Below are positions 54,591 to 63,833 of a stretch of 64,000 nt of DNA, in pieces. Source of the DNA: an uncultured Prevotellaceae bacterium (GTDB taxonomy: Bacteria > Bacteroidota > Bacteroidia > Bacteroidales > Bacteroidaceae). A model generated the notes under the pieces. It did not search any database and was not told the origin of the DNA. It saw nothing but the letters and a program-made list of their open reading frames with translations. The stretch lies in the NCBI GenBank assembly GCA_902790625.1, contig CADASP010000007.1, positions 1 to 64,000 of the forward strand, in the 5' to 3' direction. A program made the position numbers and the translations under genes. How positions within the stretch are numbered: position 1 is the first letter of the stretch; every line of letters starts with the position of its first letter.

Positions 54591-56180
54591 ATGCGAAAGT
54601 GTTTTGGAATTATTTGTGCCATCTGTGCCGTCTGTGGCATCGCCTCATGCAGCGTAGAGAAAGAGGAATTCCGCGTGGGCGTGTCGCAGTGCTCCGACGA
54701 CATCTGGCGCGACAAGCAGAATGCCGAGCTGCGTATGGGCGCTTATTTCTACGACAATGTGGAGCTGAAGTTTGCGGTGGCCTTCGACAGCGATGAGCGG
54801 CAGATACAGCAGATTGACAGCCTCGTCGACAGCGGCATCGACCTGCTCATCGTGGCCCCCAACCAGGTGAAGACCATCTCGCCCGCCATTGACCGGGCCT
54901 TCGACAAGGGCATTCCCGTCATCGTGTTTGAGCGCAAGACCAGTTCGCAGAAATACACCGCCTTCATCAGTGCCGACAACTACGAGATGGGACACACCAT
55001 GGGCGAGTATATCGTGACGCGCCTCAATGGGCAGGGCACGGTGCTGGAGATAAAAGGACTGGAAGGCTCGTCGCCGGCCATCGAGCGCCACAACGGTTTC
55101 ATGGATGCCTTGAAGGATGCCCCCGGCATCAACGTGGTGGCATCGCTGCAAGGCGACTGGACGGAGCCTACGGCCTACGAAATCACCCGCCAATGGCGGG
55201 CCGCCCATGGCGACACGAAAGTGGACCTGGTGTTTGGCGCCAACGACCGCACAGCCATGGGAGCGCGCGAAGTGCTGGGAGCCGATGTGCTCTATTGCGG
55301 CATCGACGGCTTGCCAGGCCCTACGGGCGGCATTCAACTGGTGCGCGACTCGCTGCTCGACGCTTCGTATATCTATCCCACCCATGGCGACCAAATCATC
55401 GACTTGGCCGTCAGCATTCTCGAAGGCAAACCCTACGCTAAGGAGACCATGCTGATGTCGGCCCTCGTCACCCGCGATAATGCCAAGGTGCTGCAGATGC
55501 AGGCCGAGGAGCTGATGCAGCAGGCTGACCGCTTGGACTTGCTTCACGACAAGGCCGACAACTACCTGCGCAAGCTCGATGCCCAGCGCGTGGTGAATTG
55601 GCTGGCCATCGGCATCATCGTGCTTCTGGTGGTGGTGTTCGTCCTCTTCTATCTCTATCACCTCCGCAAAATCAGAATGCAGCGCGAGCGCGTGGTCAAC
55701 ACGTTGTGGAACATGGGAAGCGCCGACGACACCGACGGTGCTGCGCTGCCGATGGCGGCGGACGATGGCCACGGCGATGATGGTGCGGCGACGACCGCCG
55801 ACACCCATCCCCAGCCCTCTTTGGCCGACGGCGATGCCACCCCCGAATCGTCGGCATCGGCCTTGCCCTCGCTGTTCTTGACCCGCTTCCGCGAGGCTGT
55901 CGAGGCGCGCTTAGACGACAGCGACCTCTCTGTCGACGACCTGGCAGCCGACATGAACCTCAGCCGTGTGCAGCTCTATCGCAAGGTGAAGGCCGTCACC
56001 GGCTCGTCGCCCGTTGAACTGCTGCGCACGGCCCGTCTGAACCGTGCCTACCAGCTGCTGCTCACCACCGACAAGAGCGTCAGCGAGGTGGCCTACACCG
56101 TGGGCTTCACAGCCCCCTCCTATTTCACCAAATGCTTCAAAGAGGAGTATGGCATGGTGCCGGGCGACGTGAGGAAATAA
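54591..56180 (+). CDS. Membrane regulator: sugar-binding domain plus AraC
   Basis: A one-component regulator of about 529 aa from ATG 54591. Residues about 30-310 are a periplasmic-binding-protein type 1 domain (VGVSQCSDDIWRDKQNAEL; LIVAPNQVKTISPAIDRAF; DLVFGANDRTAMGAREVLG), the fold that binds ribose or fructose-like sugars. One membrane helix follows (LAIGIIVLLVVVFVLFYLY, about 335-355), then a low-complexity linker and a C-terminal AraC HTH (SVDDLAADMNLSRVQLYRKV; SEVAYTVGFTAPSYF). It lacks the kinase and receiver domains of the hybrid sensors that usually control such loci. The start of the protein also has a lipobox-like GIASC. It probably senses the released sugar and switches on the SusC/D genes downstream. 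TTG 54567 is a less likely start. Confidence 0.9.
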   Translation: MRKCFGIICAICAVCGIASCSVEKEEFRVGVSQCSDDIWRDKQNAELRMGAYFYDNVELKFAVAFDSDERQIQQIDSLVDSGIDLLIVAPNQVKTISPAIDRAFDKGIPVIVFERKTSSQKYTAFISADNYEMGHTMGEYIVTRLNGQGTVLEIKGLEGSSPAIERHNGFMDALKDAPGINVVASLQGDWTEPTAYEITRQWRAAHGDTKVDLVFGANDRTAMGAREVLGADVLYCGIDGLPGPTGGIQLVRDSLLDASYIYPTHGDQIIDLAVSILEGKPYAKETMLMSALVTRDNAKVLQMQAEELMQQADRLDLLHDKADNYLRKLDAQRVVNWLAIGIIVLLVVVFVLFYLYHLRKIRMQRERVVNTLWNMGSADDTDGAALPMAADDGHGDDGAATTADTHPQPSLADGDATPESSASALPSLFLTRFREAVEARLDDSDLSVDDLAADMNLSRVQLYRKVKAVTGSSPVELLRTARLNRAYQLLLTTDKSVSEVAYTVGFTAPSYFTKCFKEEYGMVPGDVRK

Positions 56181-56342
56181 GAGGAAAGACGACCGTACAG
56201 GTTGAATTGTTTTCGACGGTTGATAATTGGTGGTGTTGCTGGAAATCTTCAGACGCTGAAAATCGCGATTGAGCGACGGCCTTCCGCCATCGAAAAATCG
56301 CAAAACGCAACTGGCAGATAAGCACCCCGTTGCAGCTAACCG

Positions 56343-56421
56343 AAATTTGGAGCGCGAATTTTTCCAAAAAGTCAACGCCTTTTTCCAAAAAGTCAACGCC
56401 ATTTTTTCAAAAGTCAACGCC
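56343..56421. repeat. Repeat family A copy with 3x21-bp array
   Basis: AAATTTGGAGCGCGA (56343-56357) is followed by three 21-base copies of TTTTTCCAAAAAGTCAACGCC (56359-56379, 56380-56400, 56401-56421, the last imperfect). The same unit occurs once at 24284-24359. It lies in the 540-base gap between the regulator and susC, which otherwise shows only the SusC promoter and a TGTTACATTGCAACA palindrome at about 56604-56618. Confidence 0.85.
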
Positions 56422-56668
56422 TTTATAGGAGCTGTCTTTTGTCTTAACAACGAATTTTACGAATTAAACGAATTGAGGTCAAATGTCGGCCTCTGGCGAT
56501 TTGTTGTCATGGTGTCGTGGTGCTGCTGAGGCCCTCCGAATCCTTTGCTCTGCGTGCCTCGTCGCGCATGGATGGTAATTATCGTTCATTCCTTCGCAAA
56601 TTTGTTACATTGCAACATATTTTGCACGGTGTGAACGATATTTTTAATGCTTTTGTGCTGGTGGTTGG

Positions 56669-56676
56669 TACTTTTG
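56669..56676 (+). promoter_or_regulatory. Promoter -7 box of susC
   Basis: TACTTTTG followed by CACCAGA. The 16-mer GTACTTTTGCACCAGA (56668-56683) recurs exactly at 63798-63813 before the last gene, which suggests shared control. No good -33 box; activation by the AraC-type regulator would explain that. Confidence 0.7.
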
Positions 56677-56723
56677 CACCAGATTTTTGGAACAAATAGT
56701 ATTAACAAAAAACCTCGAAGCAA

Positions 56724-59700
56724 ATGGAAAGACTAAGGAGATTTCTGTTGAGCGCGACGCTCATCCTTGCGAGTACTATAATGTATGCGCAGACAGAGAT
56801 TACTGGCTCGGTGGAGGACGACATGGGTCCTGTCATCGGTGCCACGGTAATGGAAAAAGGCACATCAAACGGCACCGTGACCGATTTTGATGGCAACTTC
56901 AAGCTGAAGGTGAAGGCTGGCACGACGCTCGTCTTCAGCTACATCGGCTATGAGAAGCAGGAGCTGCCCGCGCAGAACGGCATGCACGTGGTGATGAAAG
57001 ACAACGCCCCGCAGCTGCAAGAGGTGGTGGTGACGGGCTATCAGGTGCAGCGCAAGGCCGACCTGACGGGTGCCGTGGCCGTGATGGACATGAAAGGCGC
57101 GAAGAGCGAGGGCGACCCCAACATGCTCAACTCGATGCAGGGCAAGCTGCCCGGCGTGAACATCGTGACCGATGCCGCCCCTGGTGGTGGTGGTGCCAGC
57201 ATCCGCGTGCGCGGTATGAGCACGGTGAACGGTGCTGCACCCCTCTACGTCATCGATGGCGTGGCCACCACCGAGAACCTCAACTCGCTGAACGCTGCCG
57301 ACATCGAGTCGATACAGGTGCTGAAGGACGCCTCGTCGGCCTCTATCTACGGTAGCCGAGCCGCCAACGGCGTGATCATCATCACCACCAAGAAAGGCAA
57401 GGGCGACAAGGTGACGGTGAACGTGGGCTACACCGCCACGCTGAACACCATTGCCAAGCAGTACGACGTGATGGACGCCCAGCAGTGGGGACAAGCCTAC
57501 TGGACTGCCAACAAGAACGCAGGGCTGGTGGCCTCGCACCCCTTCTATGGCAGTGGCGACCAGCCGCAGCTGGCCACCACCCTCGATGCTGCCGGCAAGG
57601 TGCGCGCTGCCAATACCGACTGGCAGGACGAGGTGTTCTCGTCGGCCTGGACCAACAACCTCTCGGCCTCGGTGTCGAACAGCAGCGAGAAGGGCTCGTT
57701 CATCCTATCGGGCAACTACATCAACCAGAACGGACTGATGAACCACACCTTCTATCGCCGCTACACCGCACGCCTGAACTCTACCTATAATATAAGTAAG
57801 GTGTTCAGCGTGGGCGAGAACCTGATGATAGCCCAGTGGAACGACCGTGGCTATGGCACTGGCAACGACCGTGGCATCCCCTATACCGCCATGCGCCAGC
57901 ACCCCGCCATCCCCGTCACCGACAGCGAGGGCACTTACACCAATCCCATGCAGCTCTCGGGCAGCGACATCGCCAACCCTGTGCACGAGCTGTACAACGG
58001 TCGCGACAATACGAATGAGAGCTGGCGCATCTTTGGCAACGCCTATATCGACATCAAGCCCATCGACGGCCTCACCCTGAAGAGCAATCTGGGCATTGAG
58101 TACACCCAGTTCTTCAACAAGAACCTGGGACGCCGTCTGCAGCCCAGCGACATGAACAGCGTGAGCCGGGCCTACGGGCAGGGCGATACCTACACTTGGA
58201 CCAACACGGCCAACTATCTGAAGACCTTCAAGGGTGTGCATCACCTGAACGCCCTGCTCGGCTCGGAGTTCATCAAGTACCGCTCTGAAGACCTGAACGG
58301 TGCCAACCGCGACTATGCCTTCGAGGACGTGGACTACATGCAGATAGGCGCTGGCGGCGGCGAGCAGACCGTGGGCGGCGGCAAGGCCGAGTGGGCCCTG
58401 TTCTCGCTCTTCGGCAAGCTCGACTACAACTATGCCGACCGCTACCTGGTGAGCGCCACCCTGCGCCGCGACCAGACCTCGCGCTTGCACAAGGACAACA
58501 ACAGCGGCGTGTTCCCCGCCTTCTCGGCCGCCTGGCGTGCCAGTGAGGAGAGCTTCTTCCCCCAGAACCCCGTGGTGAGCGACCTGAAGATTCGCGTCGC
58601 CTGGGGACAGAACGGCAACTCGGCCATCAGCGACAACTACGCCTACTACACCCGCTACGCCTATAACCTGCGCCATGGCTCCTACGACCTCAACGGCACC
58701 AACAACAGCGTCGTGCCCGGCATCGTGGCTGCCTCGAGCGGCAACCGCAACCTGAAGTGGGAGACCACCACGCAGACCAACCTCGGCTTCGACGCACAGC
58801 TCTTCCAAGGTGCCCTGAGCCTGTCGTTCGACTACTTCTGGAAGAACACCAAGGACATGCTCACCATCCCCCCGACGCTCTCGGTGGAAGGCGAGGGAGC
58901 CGCCATGTGGATGAACACGGGCGAGATGAAGAACAACGGATGGGAGCTGACCATGACCTACCGCTCGCCCCAGTATGGCGACTTCTCGTGGAATGGCACG
59001 CTCAACCTCTCGCAGTATAAGAACGAGCTGGTGAAGTTCAACGACGTGGTGACCTCGCAGGGCGGCGACTACCGCCTGATGGTGGGCCAGCCGATGGGCG
59101 TGTACTATGGCTACGTCAGCGACGGTATCTTCCAGAACGAGGACGAGGTGTCGAATCACGCCATCCAGCAGGGCAAGGGTGTTGGCCGCCTCATCTTCCG
59201 CGACATTGATGGCAACGGCACCGTCGACGACAACGACCGCTGCATCATCGGCGACCCGAACCCCGACTTCGCCATGGGCCTGAACCTCGACCTGAACTAC
59301 AAGGACTTCACCCTCTCGGCATTCTTCAGCGGCGAGTTTGGCTTCGACATCTACAACACCACGCGCCGTCAGTTGGAGTTCATGCACTACGGTGGCGGCT
59401 CCTCGACCAACCACGGCGTGGACATCCTCGACGCCTGGAGCCCCACCAACACCGGCGCCACCATCCCCGCGCTGACCATGGTAGACAACAACAACGAGAC
59501 CCGCATGTCGAGCTACTTCGTTGAGGACGGCTCCTACCTGAAGCTGAAGTACCTGAAGCTGGGCTACCAGCTGCCGAAGGATCTGGCTCAGAAGATTTAC
59601 GCTTCGGGCATCAGCGTCTTCGGGCAGGTGGAGAACATCTTCACCATCACCAGCTACAAGGGCCTCGACCCCGAGGTCATCCTCGGCGGCTACGGTGCCC

Positions 59701-59765
59701 GTGTCGACAGCGGCCTCTATCCCCGAGCCCGTACCTTCACACTGGGACTCAACATTACTTTCTAA
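56724..59765 (+). CDS. SusC-like TonB-dependent outer-membrane transporter
   Basis: A 1013-aa outer-membrane transporter that imports glycan fragments with a SusD partner, driven by TonB. Signal peptide ends MYAQ. Next the carboxypeptidase-like Ig domain (ITGSVEDDMGPVIGATVMEK; GTVTDFDGNFKLKV), the plug domain (MLNSMQGKLPGVNIVTDAAP; LYVIDGVATTENL; YGSRAANGVIIITTKKGKGD) and a 22-strand barrel that ends LGLNITF. No N-terminal STN domain, so it is not tied to an anti-sigma pair. Paired with the SusD gene 24 bases downstream. Confidence 0.97.
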   Translation: MERLRRFLLSATLILASTIMYAQTEITGSVEDDMGPVIGATVMEKGTSNGTVTDFDGNFKLKVKAGTTLVFSYIGYEKQELPAQNGMHVVMKDNAPQLQEVVVTGYQVQRKADLTGAVAVMDMKGAKSEGDPNMLNSMQGKLPGVNIVTDAAPGGGGASIRVRGMSTVNGAAPLYVIDGVATTENLNSLNAADIESIQVLKDASSASIYGSRAANGVIIITTKKGKGDKVTVNVGYTATLNTIAKQYDVMDAQQWGQAYWTANKNAGLVASHPFYGSGDQPQLATTLDAAGKVRAANTDWQDEVFSSAWTNNLSASVSNSSEKGSFILSGNYINQNGLMNHTFYRRYTARLNSTYNISKVFSVGENLMIAQWNDRGYGTGNDRGIPYTAMRQHPAIPVTDSEGTYTNPMQLSGSDIANPVHELYNGRDNTNESWRIFGNAYIDIKPIDGLTLKSNLGIEYTQFFNKNLGRRLQPSDMNSVSRAYGQGDTYTWTNTANYLKTFKGVHHLNALLGSEFIKYRSEDLNGANRDYAFEDVDYMQIGAGGGEQTVGGGKAEWALFSLFGKLDYNYADRYLVSATLRRDQTSRLHKDNNSGVFPAFSAAWRASEESFFPQNPVVSDLKIRVAWGQNGNSAISDNYAYYTRYAYNLRHGSYDLNGTNNSVVPGIVAASSGNRNLKWETTTQTNLGFDAQLFQGALSLSFDYFWKNTKDMLTIPPTLSVEGEGAAMWMNTGEMKNNGWELTMTYRSPQYGDFSWNGTLNLSQYKNELVKFNDVVTSQGGDYRLMVGQPMGVYYGYVSDGIFQNEDEVSNHAIQQGKGVGRLIFRDIDGNGTVDDNDRCIIGDPNPDFAMGLNLDLNYKDFTLSAFFSGEFGFDIYNTTRRQLEFMHYGGGSSTNHGVDILDAWSPTNTGATIPALTMVDNNNETRMSSYFVEDGSYLKLKYLKLGYQLPKDLAQKIYASGISVFGQVENIFTITSYKGLDPEVILGGYGARVDSGLYPRARTFTLGLNITF

Positions 59766-59789
59766 CACAAACAATAAATAAAGACAGTT

Positions 59790-61502
59790 ATGACAACCAA
59801 GATATATAAAGCAATCATTGCCTGTTCTGTATGTTGCTGTATCACAGCAATCACCACGAGCTGCTCCGACCAGCTCGACTTGGCCCCACAGGGCGAGTTC
59901 ACCGCCGAGCAGCTCACCGACGAGAGCATCGAGGGCCTGATGTCGTCGGCCTACCAGGGCTTGGAGGCCCACTTCTTCGACGACAACAACGCCGCCTTCG
60001 CCGGCCCCATCACCAACTGGGTCTTCGACGTGCGCTCCGACGATGCCTACAAGGGCGGCGAGGGCGTGTCGATGGAGTCGAACATCCACCAGCTGGAGAT
60101 ACAGAACATCAGCAGCGACAACCCCACCTGCCTCAACAAGTGGGAGAACAACTACCTGGGCATCGCCCGTGTGCACAAGGCCATGCAGGCCATCAACGAC
60201 GCCTCGAACGTGGGCGACAAGGAGGCACTGCTGGGCGAGCTGAAGACGCTCCGCGCATGGTACTACTTCGACCTGAACCGCATCTTCCGCAGCATTCCCT
60301 ACTTCACCGAGAACGACGACCCGAAGACCGTCACCAACGGCAACAAGAGCCGCGAGGAAATCTATGCCGCCATCAAGGCCGACCTGGAGAGCGCCTACGC
60401 CGCCATGAAGGAGACGCAGGAGCAGCCCGGTCGCTTCACCAAGTATGTGGCCGCCGCCCTGCTCTGCAAGGTCAACGCTCAGACCGCCTCGTGGAGCGAG
60501 GTGGAGAAGTGGGCCGATGTGGTCATCAAGAGCGGAAAGTATGAGCTCTACGACAACTTCGCCGACATGTCGAAGCTGGAGTTCAACAACAAGAAGGAGA
60601 GCATCATGGCCGTGCAGTTCAGCACCGCCAACGACAACATCCACATCAACTTCTGCAACCTGCTGAACACCACTCGCAGCGAGGGCAACATCTTCGGCTC
60701 GGGCGACGACTTCTTCCTCGGCTCGCAGAACCTGGTCAACGCCTTCGCCACCGATGATAAGGGTCTCCCCTTCCTCGACGGCTCCTTCAACACGAAGAAT
60801 GTCAGCAGCAACTATGCCGGCACCGTCGACCCGCGCCTCGACCTCACCGTGGGCCGCATCGGCCTGCCCTTCCGTGGCCATCTCTACACGCAGGGCTGGT
60901 GCCGCGATTACAACACCTACGGTGAGTATTCGGGCAAGAAGGGACTCATCGACCCCTCCAGCCCCGACATGGTGCAGGGCTTCCCTTGGGGCGCCAGCGG
61001 CCTGAATTTCATCCTCATCCGCTACGCCGACATCCTGCTGCTGAAGGCTGAGGCCCTCGTAGAGCTGGCTAAGGGTACCAACGCCCAGCCCGATGCCGAC
61101 CCCGACGGACGTCTGGCAGCAGCCCGCGACATCGTGAACCAGATTCGCCAGAAGGCCGCACGCAGCATCGACGGCAACTACACGCCCGTTGACCTCGACC
61201 CCTTCACCGCCGAATACAACGTGGGCCTCTACCCCACCGACTGGGACGGCAACCTCGCCTGGACCAAGGAGCAGGCACGCCGTGCTGTGCGCATGGAGCG
61301 CCGTCTGGAGCTCGCTATGGAAGGTCAGCGCTGGTTCGACCTCGTGCGCTGGGGCACCGCTGTCGAGACCATCAATAAGTATATGAAGGAAGAATCGGCC
61401 CTGCGTCCCTACTACGCCGGCGCCAGCCTCACCGAGGACGAGCTCTACCTGCCCATCCCCATCTCGCAGATTGAGAACAGCAATGGACTGTACAAACAAT
61501 AG
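59790..61502 (+). CDS. SusD-like surface glycan-binding lipoprotein
   Basis: A 570-aa lipoprotein (lipobox ITTSC, Cys at residue 25) that forms the lid of the SusC transporter and binds the glycan at the surface. Family features: LDLAPQGEFTAEQL start, a four-TPR helical layout (RAWYYFDLNRIFRSIPYFTE; FTKYVAAALLCKVNAQTASW), the RYADILLLKAEALVELAKG segment and ARRAVRMERRLELAMEGQRW near the end, with YLPIPISQIENSNGL at the C-terminus. It follows susC in one transcript. Confidence 0.97.
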   Translation: MTTKIYKAIIACSVCCCITAITTSCSDQLDLAPQGEFTAEQLTDESIEGLMSSAYQGLEAHFFDDNNAAFAGPITNWVFDVRSDDAYKGGEGVSMESNIHQLEIQNISSDNPTCLNKWENNYLGIARVHKAMQAINDASNVGDKEALLGELKTLRAWYYFDLNRIFRSIPYFTENDDPKTVTNGNKSREEIYAAIKADLESAYAAMKETQEQPGRFTKYVAAALLCKVNAQTASWSEVEKWADVVIKSGKYELYDNFADMSKLEFNNKKESIMAVQFSTANDNIHINFCNLLNTTRSEGNIFGSGDDFFLGSQNLVNAFATDDKGLPFLDGSFNTKNVSSNYAGTVDPRLDLTVGRIGLPFRGHLYTQGWCRDYNTYGEYSGKKGLIDPSSPDMVQGFPWGASGLNFILIRYADILLLKAEALVELAKGTNAQPDADPDGRLAAARDIVNQIRQKAARSIDGNYTPVDLDPFTAEYNVGLYPTDWDGNLAWTKEQARRAVRMERRLELAMEGQRWFDLVRWGTAVETINKYMKEESALRPYYAGASLTEDELYLPIPISQIENSNGLYKQ

Positions 61503-61580
61503 AAGTCGCTCCCTAACCCTCCCCAAAGGGAAGAACTAAGAGACAAACAAAGCAATAATCATCAAAAATAGCACAACAAT

Positions 61581-63608
61581 ATGAAAACGAATATAATGAA
61601 CCACCTCCGCCGCTGTTCTGTATGTTGCGGCATTGCCGCAACTCTCGCGCTCCTCGCCGCCTGTAGCGATGTCGACATCCCCGCCTCGGCCTCCGACGCC
61701 AAGGCCACCGTCAGCGGCCTCAGCTACGACAACCCGCAGGGCACGCGCCAGCTCACCCTCAGCTGGACGCTCCCCGCTGGCAACGTCACGGGTGTGCAAA
61801 TCATCAAGGACGATGCCGACATCATCGAGCTGGAAGGCCCTCAGACCAGCTATTTCATCAAGAAGGCTCCCACGAACGTCAACGTGAGCTACACGGTGAA
61901 GGCCCGCTTCGCCGACGGCACCGTGTCGAAGGGTCAGACCGTGCGCCTCTTCATTGCCTATGAGGCGCAGAAGGGCGGCTCGAAACTTGCCATGCTCGTG
62001 CCTAACGACTACGCCACTGGCTCGGCCGACGAGAAAGACGCCGCCGACTGGTTCAAGAAGAACTATGTGGACGCAGGCAAGGGTGTGCTCCTCACTCCCG
62101 CCACCATCGACGACCTCGACATCGAGCAGAATCCCGCCGTGTGGGTGATGTGCGACCGCATCGGCATTGAGCGTGGCTGGCAGAACCTGCCCGGCGACCT
62201 GGCCGGCACCGCTACCATTGAGGCACTGAAGGCTTTCGCCAACGACGGCGGCAACCTCTTCCTCACCAACCACGCCACACAGCTCACCGTGGCCCTCGGC
62301 CGCATTGACGAGGCCTATGCTCCCGGCATCTACGGCAACGGCGAGGGCGGCAACAATCCCGACATCTGGGGCGTGCATCCCATCATAGGCAATGTGGAGG
62401 GACAAATCTACGACCACAGCGGCCACGACATCTATCGCGGCATGACCTACGAGCCTGGGCTCTACGCCGGCATCTACTGCTTCGAAGGCGAAGGCGTGAA
62501 GGGCGACCACAACTGCATGTGGGACCTCAACGCCTATGGCCTGGCTCCCAATCCCAACGTTGTACGCACATGGGAGGAGACCACCAACTCCACCGTCCTC
62601 GGCACGTGGAACCATGTGGTGGACTACTGCTGCGCCGGTATTGTCGACTTCGCACCCCTCACCACCTTCCCCGCCCGCATCCTCGCCGTCGGCCTGGCTG
62701 CCTACGAGTGGAACCTCGGCGGCACGGCCAATACGAAGCAGTCGGAACTGGAGAAGTTCACCGCCAACTGCCTGAAGTACGTGGGCACGCCCGCTGAGCA
62801 GAAAGTGGCCATGCTCCTGCCCAATGACTACGCCACGGGTTCAGCCGATGAGAAGGACGCTGCCGACTGGTTCAAGCGCAACTATGTTGATCAGGGCAAG
62901 GGCGTCATCTTCACCCCCGCCACCATTGACGACCTCGACATCGAGCAGAATCCCGTGGTGTGGGTGATGTGCGACCGCATCGGCATCGAGCGCGGCTGGC
63001 AGAACCTGCCCGGCGATCTGGCTGGCACCGCCACCATTGAGGCACTGAAGGCTTTCGCCAACGACGGCGGCAACCTGCTGCTCACCAACCACGCCACACA
63101 ACTCACTGTGGCCCTGGGCCGCATCGCCGATGCCTATGCTCCCGGCATCTACGGCAACGGCGAGGGCGGCGACAACCCCGACATCTGGGGCGTGCATCCC
63201 ATCATCGGCAATGTAGAGGGCCAAATCTACGACCACTCGCAGCACGACATCTACTGGGGCATGACCTACGAGCCGGGTCTCTATGCGGGCATCTACTGCT
63301 TCGAGGGTGCTGGTGTGAAGGGCGACCACAACTGCATGTGGGACCTCAACGCCTACGGTCTGGCCCCGAACCCCAACGTGGTGACCGCCTGGGAGGAGCT
63401 GACGAACTCGACCGTGCTGGGCACGTGGAACCACGTGGTTGACTACTGCTGCGCCGGCATCGTCGACTTCGCCCCGACGACCGCCTGTCCTGCCCGCATC
63501 CTCGCCGTGGGCCTCGCCGCCTACGAGTGGAACCTGGGCGGCGCAGCCAACACGAAGCAGGCTGAGCTGGAGCGCTTCACGGCCAACTGCATCAGCTACC
63601 TGAAGTAG
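61581..63608 (+). CDS. Surface lipoprotein with duplicated DUF4960-like domain
   Basis: A 675-aa lipoprotein (lipobox LLAAC near residue 28) with an N-terminal Ig-like domain (LTLSWTLPAGNVTGVQII) and two near-identical tandem copies of a domain starting LVPNDYATGSADEKDAADWF (about residue 137) and LLPNDYATGSADEKDAADWF (about 410), offset 273 codons. I believe the domain is DUF4960, known from a surface levan-binding protein of Bacteroides thetaiotaomicron (BT1761), where it occurs once. In that locus it lies after susD, as here. A binding role for the glycan is likely; the duplication may raise avidity. Confidence 0.78.
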   Translation: MKTNIMNHLRRCSVCCGIAATLALLAACSDVDIPASASDAKATVSGLSYDNPQGTRQLTLSWTLPAGNVTGVQIIKDDADIIELEGPQTSYFIKKAPTNVNVSYTVKARFADGTVSKGQTVRLFIAYEAQKGGSKLAMLVPNDYATGSADEKDAADWFKKNYVDAGKGVLLTPATIDDLDIEQNPAVWVMCDRIGIERGWQNLPGDLAGTATIEALKAFANDGGNLFLTNHATQLTVALGRIDEAYAPGIYGNGEGGNNPDIWGVHPIIGNVEGQIYDHSGHDIYRGMTYEPGLYAGIYCFEGEGVKGDHNCMWDLNAYGLAPNPNVVRTWEETTNSTVLGTWNHVVDYCCAGIVDFAPLTTFPARILAVGLAAYEWNLGGTANTKQSELEKFTANCLKYVGTPAEQKVAMLLPNDYATGSADEKDAADWFKRNYVDQGKGVIFTPATIDDLDIEQNPVVWVMCDRIGIERGWQNLPGDLAGTATIEALKAFANDGGNLLLTNHATQLTVALGRIADAYAPGIYGNGEGGDNPDIWGVHPIIGNVEGQIYDHSQHDIYWGMTYEPGLYAGIYCFEGAGVKGDHNCMWDLNAYGLAPNPNVVTAWEELTNSTVLGTWNHVVDYCCAGIVDFAPTTACPARILAVGLAAYEWNLGGAANTKQAELERFTANCISYLK

Positions 63609-63642
63609 GCTCTACATTTATAGATTAGTTAGTTCTTATTTT

Positions 63643-63676
63643 GAGCTGCCTGTCGGTGCCCTCCGATAGGCAGTTC
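63643..63676 (+). terminator. Terminator after the susCD-lipoprotein transcript
   Basis: GAGCTGCCTGTCGG (63643-63656) pairs with CCGATAGGCAGTTC (63663-63676), with a 6-base loop, followed by TCTTATTGCGTTTTTC. It separates the SusCD unit from the last gene. Confidence 0.75.
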
Positions 63677-63798
63677 TCTTATTGCGTTTTTCAGTCTGAA
63701 GCTTTAAGCCCCCCCGTTTTCCCTGCGAAAATTGTTGCGTTGAACGTTTTTTTCAATCATTTGAAACAATTGTTTTATCCTGAAAGCGCGAAAAGCCG

Positions 63799-63806
63799 TA
63801 CTTTTG
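63799..63806 (+). promoter_or_regulatory. Promoter -7 box of the last gene
   Basis: TACTTTTG in the same 16-base context as the susC promoter (63798-63813). Predicted start near 63813, about 20 bases before the ATG. TTTCAA (63751-63756) and TTGAAA (63761-63766) upstream make a small palindrome that could be an operator. Confidence 0.7.
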
Positions 63807-63833
63807 CACCAGAAACGAAACAAAACAACCATT

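Noticed and set aside
57705-61526. Very long antisense frame (1273 codons) opposite susC/susD
   Set aside because: High GC and strong codon bias leave antisense frames open. It has no start signals or recognisable domains, and the sense genes are certain. The same holds for long antisense frames at 9497-11914, 21276-24350, 12119-13414, 14516-16345 and 41428-44592.
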